Source: Planosporangium thailandense (lineage in GTDB: Bacteria > Actinomycetota > Actinomycetes > Mycobacteriales > Micromonosporaceae). Taken from it: a stretch of 64,000 nt of DNA. Made by a program: the position numbers and the translations under genes. The notes under the pieces were generated by a model that was not told where the DNA came from, ran no database searches, and was given only the letters and a program-made list of their open reading frames with translations. The first letter of the stretch is position 1, and each line of letters opens with the position of its first letter. Positions 36,863 through 45,100 of this stretch are shown piece by piece. The stretch spans positions 1 to 64,000 of the forward strand of contig NZ_JAATVY010000013.1 of the NCBI RefSeq assembly GCF_011947195.1. Direction: 5' to 3'.

Positions 36863-37870
36863 GTGGACATGCCGGTCCGTGCGACGATTGCAGCCGTGCC
36901 CCCACAGCTTTCCGCCGACCTGAGACTCGTCCTCGGCGACGAGGAACTCCTCGTCGCCAGAGCGGTGAGCGAGGCGATCGACGCCGCGCGCGCCGTCGAA
37001 CCCGACGCGGAGGTCCGCCAGTACGCGGCCAGCGAGCTGGTGCCGGGGGAGCTGGCCGAGATGACCAGCCCGTCGCTGTTCGGCGGGCGGCGGGTGCTTG
37101 TCATCCGGGGTGGCCAGGACGCCAAGAAGGATCTGGCTGCCGCGCTTCTCCAGTACGTCCGTGACCCCGATCCGGACGTGTCCTTGGTGATCACGCACGC
37201 GGGCGGCGCGAAGGGCAAGGCGCTGGCCGACGGGCTGCGCGGCGCGGGCGTCCGGGTCATCCCCGCCGCGCGCATCACCCGCCACCGCGAACGTGTCGAC
37301 TTCGTCCGCGCCGAGGTGCGCAGGCTTGGCGGCAAGTGTGCCGAGGACGCGGCCGAGGCGCTGATCGCGGCGGTCGGCAGCGATCTACGGGAACTGGTCG
37401 CCGCCTGTTCCCAGCTGGTCGCCGACACCGGAGGCCGTATCGGCGCCGACACCGTCGCCCGTTACTACCGCGGTCGCGCCGAGGTCAGTGGCTTCACGGT
37501 GGCCGACGCCGCCATGGTGGGCGACGTGCCGGCCGCACTGGAGGCGCTGCGCTGGGCGCTGCACATCGGCGTCGATCCCGTCCCCATCGCCGACGCGCTC
37601 GCCGACGGGGTCCGTACGGTGGCCCGGGTGGCTTCCGCCGGGCGCGGCAACGCGTACCAGCTGGCGAGTGCCCTGGGCATGCCGGCCTGGAAGATCGAGC
37701 GTGCCCAGCGGCTCGCGCGTGGCTGGACGCCGGAAGGGCTCGTCGCCGCCATGCGCGTGGCGGCCGACTGCAACGCCGAGGTCAAGGGCGGCGCGGATGA
37801 CCGCGGGTACGCCCTGGAACGGGCGATCTTCGCGGTTGCCGCGGCGCGCAACGGCGCGAGAGCGCGCTGA
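36863..37870 (+). CDS. holA: DNA polymerase III delta subunit
   Basis: The clamp-loader subunit that opens the beta sliding clamp. About 335 residues. The N-terminal ATPase-like fold has LRLVLGDEELLVARAVSEAI and SLFGGRRVLVIRGGQD. The C-terminal collar includes QLASALGMPAWKIERAQRLA and YALERAIFAV. The gene order comEA-comEC-holA-(rpsT) is highly conserved. The start may be ATG 36863 or GTG 36896, the latter closer to the conserved region. It is convergent with rpsT. Confidence 0.93.
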   Translation: MDMPVRATIAAVPPQLSADLRLVLGDEELLVARAVSEAIDAARAVEPDAEVRQYAASELVPGELAEMTSPSLFGGRRVLVIRGGQDAKKDLAAALLQYVRDPDPDVSLVITHAGGAKGKALADGLRGAGVRVIPAARITRHRERVDFVRAEVRRLGGKCAEDAAEALIAAVGSDLRELVAACSQLVADTGGRIGADTVARYYRGRAEVSGFTVADAAMVGDVPAALEALRWALHIGVDPVPIADALADGVRTVARVASAGRGNAYQLASALGMPAWKIERAQRLARGWTPEGLVAAMRVAADCNAEVKGGADDRGYALERAIFAVAAARNGARAR

Positions 37871-37891
37871 GCGGGAGCTGGCGTTCTGGAC

Positions 37892-37933
37892 CTTGGGGAG
37901 CTTGACACCGAATACGGTGTCGCAATCCCCAAG
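37892..37933. terminator. Hairpin after holA
   Basis: CTTGGGG (37892-37898) pairs with CCCCAAG (37927-37933), and inside it GACACCG pairs with CGGTGTC around AATA. The unpaired bases between the two stems make it look like a decayed version of the GATCTTGG-type gene-end palindromes seen at 7623 and 63373. Confidence 0.6.
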
Positions 37934-37958
37934 ATTGGAGCGGCTCAGGCACGCCAAA

Positions 37959-37991
37959 ACGCCCGCCGGGCCGGGGTGGCCTGGCGGGCGT
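37959..37991 (-). terminator. rpsT terminator
   Basis: Read on the minus strand, ACGCCCGCC (37983-37991 complement) and GGCGGGCGT (37959-37967 complement) form a 9-bp stem followed by TTTT. It lies 26 bases beyond the rpsT stop. This is a conventional intrinsic terminator. Confidence 0.75.
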
Positions 37992-38016
37992 CGCGAGGCG
38001 TCTGTACGGGCGGGGC

Positions 38017-38283
38017 TCAGGCCGCCAGCGACGACAGCCGCTTGGCGATGGCCGACTTGCGGTTGGCCGCCTGGTTCTTGTGGATGATGCCCTTGCTCGC
38101 GGCCTTGTCGAGCTGGCGGGTAGCCGCGCGCAGCAGCGCGGTCGCCTGCTCGGCGTCACCGGCCGCGGCGGCCTCGTTGAACTTGCGGACAGACGTCTTC
38201 AGCGCAGACTTGACCGACTTGTTACGCAGCCGGCGCTTCTCGTTCTGCCGGTTGCGCTTGATCTGGGACTTGATGTTCGCCAC
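38017..38283 (-). CDS. rpsT: 30S ribosomal protein bS20
   Basis: An 88-residue helical, Lys/Arg-rich protein that binds the 5' domain of 16S rRNA. It begins [18 protein letters not shown] and has the family core [19 protein letters not shown] and [12 protein letters not shown]. It is convergent with holA, the standard location in Actinobacteria. Confidence 0.98.
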   Translation of the reverse strand: MANIKSQIKRNRQNEKRRLRNKSVKSALKTSVRKFNEAAAAGDAEQATALLRAATRQLDKAASKGIIHKNQAANRKSAIAKRLSSLAA

Positions 38284-38672
38284 GCGACAGCCTCGTCAAG
38301 GTAGTTCGGGTTGGAGTCGAGTGCGTATCTGAGGTGGCCCTCGGCAATACGCGAAGAGCCAGGTTACCAGGTGCGCTCGCCGCCGGCCAAAACGGTGGCA
38401 GAGCCCACGGCTCAGACGGTCGGTACCGGAGGGCCCAGGCGGCCGGTTCCGGGCGGCCTGAGCAGGGGAGACCGGATCAAATCGTACGCCGGGAGAGCGG
38501 GGCCGGGCGCCGCCCGTACCCGCTCGTCGGCCGCCCGCACGCGGGCTGATCGGATCCGGCGACCGGGGGAGAGTGTGCGCTTGTGGTGTGTCCGCCGACA
38601 CGTCACGGCTTATGTGGGAACGGGTTGGGAGACGGTGGAAGGGGCGTGCTATGGTTCTCTGCGTTCCGGTGA
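38284..38672. promoter_or_regulatory. Intergenic region with candidate tRNA promoter
   Basis: About 390 bases between rpsT (-) and the tRNA (+) contain no credible gene; the open frames here show no ribosome site or protein-like composition. TTGGGA (38625-38630) and TATGGT (38650-38655), spaced by 19 bases, are a candidate promoter for the tRNA. rpsT must also start within this region. Confidence 0.5.
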
Positions 38673-38748
38673 GCGCCGCTAGCTCAACTGGCAGAGCAGC
38701 GGACTCTTAATCCGCGGGTTCGGGGTTCGAGTCCCTGGCGGCGCACCA
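38673..38748 (+). tRNA. tRNA-Lys (anticodon CTT)
   Basis: A complete cloverleaf of 76 bases including encoded CCA. The acceptor arms are GCGCCGC and GCGGCGC. The D arm is GCTC..GAGC. The anticodon stem GCGGA/TCCGC encloses CTCTTAA, giving anticodon CTT. The T arm holds GTTCGAGT. A T-rich terminator follows directly. Confidence 0.96.
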
Positions 38749-38755
38749 CAGGAAG

Positions 38756-38804
38756 CAGGCCCTGAGCTGGCGTTTCACGCCGGATCGGGGCCTGTTTTGT
38801 TTTT
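38756..38804 (+). terminator. Strong intrinsic terminator of tRNA-Lys
   Basis: CAGGCCC (38756-38762) pairs with GGGCCTG (38788-38794), with extra pairing of GGCGT and ACGCC in the loop, followed by TTTTGTTTTT. It has the clearest U-tract in the window. Confidence 0.85.
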
Positions 38805-39037
38805 GCCGGCTCTGGCTGCGTGCTCGCTGGGCGCTCAGGAACGGTTGGATCGGCTGGGTTGGCCCGGGAATATCCGGCGCGCTCGGGGTGTGAGCGGCTG
38901 GCGGGTCGATCTCCGGCTCGGCGTGTGTGGGCAGTTGACCGGAGCCCGAGATGCCGCCGCCGGGCCGCTCGTCTGTCACCCGGCACGGCTAAGTGATCTC
39001 TCATGCCAGGGGGCCTCCGCGCTCGGTGTGCCTAGGG

Positions 39038-39361
39038 TTCGTGGCGGCCGCTGTCGATGTCGGGGTGTCGTGCATCGATCCCGCATCGCCGTGGCAGAAC
39101 GGAGTCTGCAAGTCGTTCAACGGCCGCTTCCGCGACGAGTTCCTGGCCTGCGAACAGTTCGACACCCTGCTGGAGGTCCAGGTACTGACCAAAGACTGGC
39201 GGATCGAGTACAACACCTACAGACCCCACGGCTCGCTGGACTGGCTCAGCCCCGACGCCTTCCGCCAGCAGTGGATCACCAACCGGCAACCAGTGCTCTC
39301 ATGGCCGGTGGACCACAAAGCGGGCCCGGTCACAAGGTACGTGTGTTGCGCTGAGGGATGA
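39038..39361 (+). pseudogene. IS3-type transposase remnant (C-terminal integrase part)
   Basis: About 105 residues match the end of an IS3-type orfB product: DPASPWQNGVCKSFNGRFRD, WRIEYNTYRPHGSLDWLSP. The rest of the gene and an intact terminal repeat are missing. The third catalytic acidic residue, normally Glu in 'NG..ESFNGR', is Lys here, so even this part is dead. It lies ~230 bp after the tRNA-Lys terminator, and no other gene is visible between them. Confidence 0.75.
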
Positions 39362-39425
39362 GCAAGGTAGGCCCGCCACGCCTCACGCATGTTCGACCGC
39401 GGGCCCGCTTGTTCTGGTTCACCCA

Positions 39426-39456
39426 GTTACCGAGGGTGCCCTCGGTTTCGGGTAAC
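39426..39456. terminator. Hairpin between IS remnant and helical-protein gene
   Basis: GTTAC..GGTAAC flanks a perfect CCGAGGG-2-CCCTCGG stem. It lies between the IS remnant (+) and the end of the 435-residue gene (-), about 40 bases from the latter's stop. It may be the terminator of either. The surrounding 39,362-39,495 contains no gene. Confidence 0.5.
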
Positions 39457-39495
39457 CCCGCACCACTCGGCAAGTGAGTGCGAGCACTCCTACGC

Positions 39496-40803
39496 TTACG
39501 CGGGAAGCGCGGGGAACACGACCACCGAGCCGTCCTTGTTGCGGGCAATCTCAATCGCCACATCTGTCGCGCGGCTGTTGACCATGACGCCGTCGCGCAG
39601 CTTATGAATCCGGTCTGCCGCGCGCATCAGGCGATCGACTTCACCGGCCGTAAAGACGGGCCGCAAACCTTGCGGGCGTGCCAGCTCCAGCGCCGACAGG
39701 CGTTCTAGGACACCGGCGATGCTCGACTCCAGTTTGTCGAGGCGCTGCTGGTCGGCCTTAAGTGCGCGGGCGAAGTTCTCGAACAAGTTGCCAGGGTCGA
39801 TCTGTGCATGCTCGACAGCCTGCAGGACGATGACCCGCCGCTTCAGCGCAATGGCCAAGGCGGCGAGTTCGAGGTGGGTGCGGAACGTGCCGCCGTGGTC
39901 ATCGACGCCGGGGAACGACTTGGTCAGCGTGCCGATCTCGACGGCCTTGCCGTCGGGCAGCTCGTCCAGTGCGCTCTGCCACCGGGCAAGGCGGCGGTCA
40001 GCGGCGGCCAGCGCCTTGCTGATGGCATGCACTGCCGAGTCCAGTCCAAGTGAGACACCGAGCTTGCCCTGGTCGAGCAGGATAGCGGTGGCTTTGTCAA
40101 TGGCATCGCGGCAGCCGTCGAGCTCGTTGCGCTCGTCATCAAGCTTCTGTTCGTGCAGTTGCTCCAGCAGTTCTGTGATGTGTTCGATAGCCTGCTGGCG
40201 CTTATAGTCGGCATTCGCGCTCACCCCCACCGCTACGGCCATGAGCACGAGCGGCGCGGCCACCGTGAGCGCAGCGCTGCCGGCCACCGCGACGCCGGCT
40301 GTTGCAGCGGCTCCACCGACTGCGCCCCCTGCCGCCGCTTTACCGACTGGCACGAACGTCGCCTGGGCGGCGATGCCCGTTGAGTTCACGAGCGCACTGT
40401 GGATGCCACCAGCCGCCGCCCTCGATGCCATCGGGCGAACGATGCCCTGGCCGAGCTGGGCGGCAACCTTCGCCGGAACCACCATGCGATACAGGCCTTC
40501 GCCGGCAGTGGTCGCCGTAGCCGCCACAGACGAACTTCGCGCTGATTGCGAGATGAGCTGAGACAGGTGATGTGCCAAGGGACTCGCGGCATCGAGCGGG
40601 ATACCTAGGCTGCGGTCGAGCTTGTCGGGTAAGGGATGTACCTCAAGTGTGGCAATCGGCTCGTCGGCCAGGACTGCCAGCACACTGCGCAGTTCAGCCA
40701 AGCGCTCAGCCGTCATCGGCTCGTCTCCGGCCAATGCGGGCACCCGGACGTCACCGGTAGACAGCGCCCACACCGGAACGATCGCCTTGCGGTCGTCAGT
40801 CAT
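39496..40803 (-). CDS. 435-residue helical protein with Gly/Ala-rich hydrophobic segment
   Basis: I do not recognise the family. Residues ~1-95 are mixed. A long, small-residue-rich hydrophobic segment lies at ~150-200 (GGAVGGAAATAGVAVAGSAA, then LTVAAPLVLMAVAVGVSA). Immediately after it comes a charged coiled coil (IEHITELLEQLHEQKLDDER), then further amphipathic helices and a second coiled coil at ~340-370 (ADQQRLDKLESSIAGVLERL). This helix-hairpin-helix layout recalls helical pore formers or membrane-remodelling proteins, but that is only inference. GGGGAG precedes the ATG. GC is lower than in neighbouring core genes, and IS remnants lie on both sides, which points to horizontal transfer. 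Confidence 0.85.
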   Translation of the reverse strand: MTDDRKAIVPVWALSTGDVRVPALAGDEPMTAERLAELRSVLAVLADEPIATLEVHPLPDKLDRSLGIPLDAASPLAHHLSQLISQSARSSSVAATATTAGEGLYRMVVPAKVAAQLGQGIVRPMASRAAAGGIHSALVNSTGIAAQATFVPVGKAAAGGAVGGAAATAGVAVAGSAALTVAAPLVLMAVAVGVSANADYKRQQAIEHITELLEQLHEQKLDDERNELDGCRDAIDKATAILLDQGKLGVSLGLDSAVHAISKALAAADRRLARWQSALDELPDGKAVEIGTLTKSFPGVDDHGGTFRTHLELAALAIALKRRVIVLQAVEHAQIDPGNLFENFARALKADQQRLDKLESSIAGVLERLSALELARPQGLRPVFTAGEVDRLMRAADRIHKLRDGVMVNSRATDVAIEIARNKDGSVVVFPALPA

Positions 40804-40830
40804 CGTCTCCCCTTGCTTTCCGACGACAGC

Positions 40831-41100
40831 CTAGTACTCCAGCGTCACTTGGCCTCGGCCCTGAGCTCCTCGGACCTCGGCCATGAAGCGTTCGTAGTCG
40901 ATCGGCGACATGCCGTCGCAGGCGCTGTGGCGTCTGCGGGTGTTGTAGAAGTCGACGGCCCAGGTGGCGATCTTGGCGCGAGCCTCAGCTCGCGTGCGGA
41001 AGCGTTGCCGGTGGATGTACTCGACCTTGATGGTGGAGTTGAAGGCCTCTGCGGCGGCGTTGTCCAGGGCGCACCCGACGCGGCCCATCGACTGGGCCAC
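40831..41100 (-). pseudogene. Second IS3-type transposase remnant
   Basis: About 89 residues from the C-terminal integrase region of an IS3-family orfB: GCALDNAAAEAFNSTIKVEY, FYNTRRRHSACDGMSPIDYE. Its catalytic Glu (AAEAFN) is retained, but the rest of the catalytic core is absent. It differs in sequence from the remnant at 39,038, so the two are not halves of one element. The flanking 41,101-41,251 holds no complete terminal repeat that I can identify. Confidence 0.8.
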
Positions 41101-41251
41101 GCCAGGACGTCGAGGAGGCGACGCAGACGGCCGATTCTGCCCGTAACGAGGGTCGGCTGAAGATCGCGTTCAGTGCGCCGATCGGCTGACGCGGAAGGGG
41201 CTGGGGCCGGCGACACTGAGAGCACATTGACCAGTGTCTACCGGAGCCAAA

Positions 41252-41632
41252 ATGACGACCCCTGAGGTACCACCGTCGCAGACACCGCCGCCGACGCCGC
41301 CAGAACAGGTATCGGCATCGTCACCCTACGGCTGGTACCCGCCGCCGACGCAAGCACCAGCACCGCCGCCCTATGGGTGGTACCCGCCAATGAACACATA
41401 TGCGATCCTGTCGCTGGTCTTCGCGATCGCTGTCTTCCCGCCACTGGGCATCTATTTCGGGAACAAGGCCAAGCGGCAGATCGCCGAGCGCGGCGAGCGG
41501 GGTATCGAACTCGCCAATGCTGGTGTGATCTGCGGCTGGATCTTTAGTGCGTTTCAGGGACTCGTCCTCATCATCTGGTGCGGCTTCGGCGCTGCAATCG
41601 TCGTCGGCGGCATCGCCAATGGCGGCCAATAG
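41252..41632 (+). CDS. DUF4190-like small membrane protein
   Basis: A 126-residue protein. A Pro/Tyr-rich N-terminus contains two copies of PYGWYPP. Two TM helices lie at ~50-68 (TYAILSLVFAIAVFPPLGIYFG) and ~95-120, separated by the conserved loop NKAKRQIAERGERGIELANAG. This is the pattern of DUF4190 proteins, common in Actinobacteria and of unknown function. GGAG is 7 bases before the ATG. The 274-bp gap that follows holds no gene. Confidence 0.85.
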   Translation: MTTPEVPPSQTPPPTPPEQVSASSPYGWYPPPTQAPAPPPYGWYPPMNTYAILSLVFAIAVFPPLGIYFGNKAKRQIAERGERGIELANAGVICGWIFSAFQGLVLIIWCGFGAAIVVGGIANGGQ

Positions 41633-41906
41633 GTGTAGTGCTACCCGGGCGGCTGGAGGCTGCGTCCGGCCGTCATCGTCGAGCCAACTCTGTCGGGAGT
41701 CATGACCCCTGCGTGACCCCAACGCCGTGCAAGCGGGACACTGCCAGCACGGCGACGCGTTTGGTCAACCTGAGGTCAGGCGTCCTGACGACGACCGGGC
41801 GGGAGTCGTTCCAACCTGAAGGTGCCGGTCGGGCGTTTGATGGGGCGGGCGGTACGCCATCCTTGATCTCTGAAGCACGTACGGACCTGATTGATCGGGA
41901 GCACCC

Positions 41907-42386
41907 ATGCCGGGTTGGGCAGTTGTCGGCGCTCGCAAGCGCCGACTGTACGTGATGAGTTGGTCAGCCATGGTCCACGGAAGCGTGATGAACGGATGGG
42001 TGGAAGCCGTCGACCAGGACGTCCCGCACGCCGCATTGGGTGGGCTGGTCAGACAGGCACTCGCTCAGTCCAAGACCAACGTGCCGATGCCCAACTTCCG
42101 GTCGTCTGAGTCCCCGACCAATGCGCTGCTGGCCGTGGCCGGGGTCAAGTCCTACAACGGCTACGCACTGAGCGCGCGCGAGGTCTGCATCGACCTGGAC
42201 GACGAGGCTCCCGGCTTCCTCATTACGCCGACCCGAAATGGGGGAGCGCAGGAGGGTTGGGTGCGGCTCGACGAGCTGGCGATACGCCTGGAACGGGAGA
42301 TTACAGACGGACAACTCGGTCAGGCCGTACGCAATGCTCTCGACCTGGCTGTCGGTCGGCCGCAATCGGCCTGGCGGGGAAGGTAG
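41907..42386 (+). CDS. Hypothetical protein, possible CdiI/DUF1436-like immunity protein
   Basis: A 159-residue soluble protein. The order SYNGYALSAREVCIDLDD, FLITPTRNGG, GWVRLDELAI and ITDGQLGQAVRNALDLA resembles the DUF1436 family of contact-dependent inhibition immunity proteins, which end in an 'ELG.AL..AL' helix. The resemblance is from memory and weak, so treat it as a hypothesis. GGGAG precedes the ATG. No toxin gene is nearby. The 224 bp after it has no gene. Confidence 0.7.
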   Translation: MPGWAVVGARKRRLYVMSWSAMVHGSVMNGWVEAVDQDVPHAALGGLVRQALAQSKTNVPMPNFRSSESPTNALLAVAGVKSYNGYALSAREVCIDLDDEAPGFLITPTRNGGAQEGWVRLDELAIRLEREITDGQLGQAVRNALDLAVGRPQSAWRGR

Positions 42387-42610
42387 CGGCGGCGGTCGCA
42401 AGAGACTGGCTGTACAGCCAGCGGTACAGCCACGCCGCTCGACCCGGGCCGACATCGCCGGACACCGGCAGACGTTCTGAGCAGGGGGAGCGCCTTCTCC
42501 ACCAAGCCGCCGCGAGCGCGCGTTGTCGCCGAATTCGCCTGTACTTGGATCAAGCGCGCCGCGCGACGCACTGGCCAGTGAGAGAGCGGCGATGCAGTAC
42601 CGTCTCCGGC

Positions 42611-42955
42611 GTGACCGACCGCTTCCGTCACGCGATGCGGCTCATGCGACGCCACGCCCCGCAATTGCGGGAAGACGGCTTCGCTCTGCTCCGGGCCCAC
42701 GCCGGAGAACATCTCGACCAACTCGTCGCCGAGTTCCGCCAGGAGCACGACCAAGGCCTGCGCTGCTGGCTGCTAGAACTCATCGGCGCCGCCCGCGACG
42801 AACGCGCACTGCCATTGCTTGCCGAACAGCTGTACAGCCCGGATGAGTCACTGCGTTCGTGGGCAGCCAGCGGGCTGCGACGACTCAACAACCGCCAGGC
42901 ACGCCGACTGCTCTACGAAGCAGGGCTCAACGACACCAAGCCGCAGCTCGACTGA
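42611..42955 (+). CDS. Small HEAT-repeat protein
   Basis: A 114-residue all-helical protein. Two to three HEAT-like repeats are visible: LVAEFRQEHDQGLRCWLLEL, then ARDERALPLLAEQLYSPDES and LRSWAASGLRRLNNRQARRL. HEAT solenoids bind partner proteins; small ones also occur as immunity proteins in polymorphic-toxin loci. The GTG at 42611 is the best start, although its ribosome site is weak. The frame is open further upstream without protein-like composition. The 145 bp after it contains no gene. Confidence 0.65.
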   Translation: MTDRFRHAMRLMRRHAPQLREDGFALLRAHAGEHLDQLVAEFRQEHDQGLRCWLLELIGAARDERALPLLAEQLYSPDESLRSWAASGLRRLNNRQARRLLYEAGLNDTKPQLD

Positions 42956-43100
42956 AGCTCGCGGACAACTCCGGTCACACGACTCGTGAAGGGATGGACG
43001 GGGGAGCAGCGGCGCACGACCGCCGGTGCGGATGACCGAAAACCCGGGACATCGACCGGGCGCGGAGCGAAGATCGTGCCATGCAGGGGTCGGTGGACGT

Positions 43101-43391
43101 TCAGCGACCAACCTCTGGGCGAGGGTTGCGCCGCTCCTGGCGCCGGGTCCACAGGCCCCAGCCGAGCGCCGTCATTCCGACGACCCCGACCAGGGCGCTG
43201 ATCTCGAGCCGGGTCACGAGCTCGTGCCTGAGCGCGGCGACCTCGGCGGCCTGCTTACGCAGCATTTCTGACGTGGGGTCCTGGTAGGGCATCGACGCCC
43301 CGGCATAGTCGCCGAACAGCCTGCACGGGATCACGAAGGCTGCCGCAACCAGGACGATGCCGCAGATCAGGGCCAGGCGGGAGCGGGACAC
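43101..43391 (-). CDS. Two-helix membrane protein with short coiled coil
   Basis: About 96 residues. TM1 is at ~7-24 (LALICGIVLVAAAFVIPC), followed by an outer loop with a helical stretch (SEMLRKQAAEVAALRHELVT). TM2 is at ~67-85 (ISALVGVVGMTALGWGLW), and a basic tail (RRQERRNPRPEVGR) ends the protein. The GTG at 43391 is inferred because the longer frame overlaps the VOC gene. No family is recognised. Confidence 0.6.
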   Translation of the reverse strand: MSRSRLALICGIVLVAAAFVIPCRLFGDYAGASMPYQDPTSEMLRKQAAEVAALRHELVTRLEISALVGVVGMTALGWGLWTRRQERRNPRPEVGR

Positions 43392-43464
43392 CGCGTCAGC
43401 GTGCCACGGACGGCCAAAGTGCGCTGCCCGTGATCGCCTGTACCCGGATCGAACGGATGCGGTC

Positions 43465-43824
43465 TCAGATCGGCTGGGTGAGGTTGACCGCGTTGCCGTC
43501 GGGGTCCTGGATGTGGGCGACCCGCTGCCCCCACGGCATGTCGTTGGGCGGGCCGAGTACGCGTCCGCCGGCCGGCTCGACCCGCTCGAGGAGGGCGTCG
43601 ACGTCATCGACGGCCACGCTCAACAGGATCCGTTGCGGTGTGCCGGGCTCGACGTCAGCGTCGGCGACCAGTCCCAGTTCCGCGTCGCCCGCCTTCAGAC
43701 CGAGGTAGAAAGCCGGCCCCTCGGCCGGTACCCGGCTGAACTCCACCGCCCCCAGCACGCGTTCGTAGAAGCTCCGCAGGCGGTTGACGTCAGGGGTGAT
43801 GATGACGGGCTGAATGCTGGTCAC
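43465..43824 (-). CDS. VOC family protein (glyoxalase/bleomycin-resistance fold)
   Basis: A 119-residue single-domain VOC protein. VIITPDVNRLRSFYERVLGA is the first beta-alpha-beta unit. The second half holds SVAVDDVDALLERVEPAGGR and HIQDPDGNAVNLTQP, the usual metal-site region. The ligand is unknown. GAGGAGG precedes the GTG at 43824. It is divergent from the alcohol dehydrogenase. Confidence 0.88.
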   Translation of the reverse strand: MTSIQPVIITPDVNRLRSFYERVLGAVEFSRVPAEGPAFYLGLKAGDAELGLVADADVEPGTPQRILLSVAVDDVDALLERVEPAGGRVLGPPNDMPWGQRVAHIQDPDGNAVNLTQPI

Positions 43825-44032
43825 GCGTTCCTCCTCGAGAGCGGGCGGCCGGACCCGCCGGTCGGGTCCGGCGCGCTGGAACAGACCACCGCCGGACCGG
43901 GAATCCATCGGTCGGCCGGCGCAATTGGTGGAGACCCCGCCGGTAGGGGGCCGCCGGCTGTGGGTAGAAGATCCTTATCCGACGAGCGAACGACCGTCGA
44001 GGCTATGCGAAGCGAACAGGAGATCCGGGCAC

Positions 44033-45082
44033 ATGCGTGCGACTTTGATCTACGGGACTCGCGACATCCGCTTGGAGGAGGTCCCTGATCCCGCGATCCA
44101 TTTTCCGACCGACGCGGTCGTGAAGGTCGTGGCGTCCTGCGTGTGCGGCTCCGACCTGTGGCCGTACCGGGGGGTACGGCCAACCGCCGAGCCGCACCGG
44201 ATCGGGCACGAGTTCGTGGGCGTCGTCGAGGAGGTCGGATCCGAGGTCCGGACGGTCTCGCCCGGTGACTTCGTGATCGCGCCGTTCACGATCAGCGACG
44301 GTACGTGCCGGATCTGCCGGCACGGCATCACCACCTCCTGTGAGCGGGTGGAGTGGTGGGGCTCCACGGACCGGCACGGGCAGCCGATCGACGGCGGCCA
44401 GGGGGAGTACGTGCGGGTGCCGCTGGCCGACGGAACGCTGGTGGCGACGCCGGGACAGCCGGAGCCGGCGCTCGTACCCAGCCTGTTGACCCTGTCCGAC
44501 GTGATGGGTACCGGGCACCACGCGGCCGTGTCGGCCGGCGTGACGGCGGGAAGCAACGTCGTGGTGGTCGGCGACGGCGCCGTCGGCCTGTGCGCGGTCC
44601 TCGCGTCGCGCCGGCTGGGCGCGGAGCGGATCATCGCGATGTCCCGGCACGCCAAGCGGCAGGAGGTGGCCCGCTACTTCGGCGCGACCGACATCGTCGC
44701 CGAGCGCGGCGACGAGGGAGTGGCGGCGGTCAAGGAGCTGCTCGGCGGGATCGGCGCGGACGCGGTGCTGGAGTGCGTCGGCACCAAGGAGTCGATGGAC
44801 CAGGCGCTCAACTCGACCCGGCCGGGTGGCTTCGTCGGGTACGTGGGCGTGCCGGCGGGCGGCCCGGAGCTGCCGATCCAGAAGATGTTCAGGTCGAACG
44901 TCAACGTCGCGGGCGGGGTGGCGCCGGTCCGTACGTACCTGCCCGAGCTGCTCGGTGACGTGCTCAAGGGCGCTATCGACCCGGGGCGCGTCTTCGACCT
45001 CGAACTCCCGCTGGACCAGGTCGCCGAGGCGTACGCGGCGATGGACGAGCGGCGCACGATCAAGCCGCTGCTGCGGCCGTGA
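44033..45082 (+). CDS. Zinc-dependent alcohol dehydrogenase family protein
   Basis: An MDR-superfamily NAD(P)-dependent oxidoreductase of 349 residues. The catalytic zinc site includes Cys in CVCGSDLWPYRG and HEFVGVVEEVG. The structural-zinc loop GTCRICRHGITTSC retains three Cys in the usual spacing. The Rossmann fold has VVVVGDGAVGLCAVL. It is similar to threonine/sorbitol dehydrogenase-like enzymes, but the substrate is not determined. ATG 44033 was chosen; the upstream extension is Arg/Pro-rich shadow. It converges on the TetR gene. Confidence 0.9.
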   Translation: MRATLIYGTRDIRLEEVPDPAIHFPTDAVVKVVASCVCGSDLWPYRGVRPTAEPHRIGHEFVGVVEEVGSEVRTVSPGDFVIAPFTISDGTCRICRHGITTSCERVEWWGSTDRHGQPIDGGQGEYVRVPLADGTLVATPGQPEPALVPSLLTLSDVMGTGHHAAVSAGVTAGSNVVVVGDGAVGLCAVLASRRLGAERIIAMSRHAKRQEVARYFGATDIVAERGDEGVAAVKELLGGIGADAVLECVGTKESMDQALNSTRPGGFVGYVGVPAGGPELPIQKMFRSNVNVAGGVAPVRTYLPELLGDVLKGAIDPGRVFDLELPLDQVAEAYAAMDERRTIKPLLRP

Positions 45083-45100
45083 CGTCGGGGCCGCGACGGC

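Noticed and set aside
38684-39004. Minus-strand open frame of 106 codons overlapping the tRNA-Lys
   Set aside because: Its C-terminus (QGLEPRTRGLRVRCS) is the well-known artefactual translation of a tRNA gene, and no ribosome site is present.
38673-43100. Integrative element with attachment sites at tRNA-Lys
   Set aside because: I found no copy of the tRNA 3' end downstream and no integrase gene, so only a decayed accessory region is claimed.
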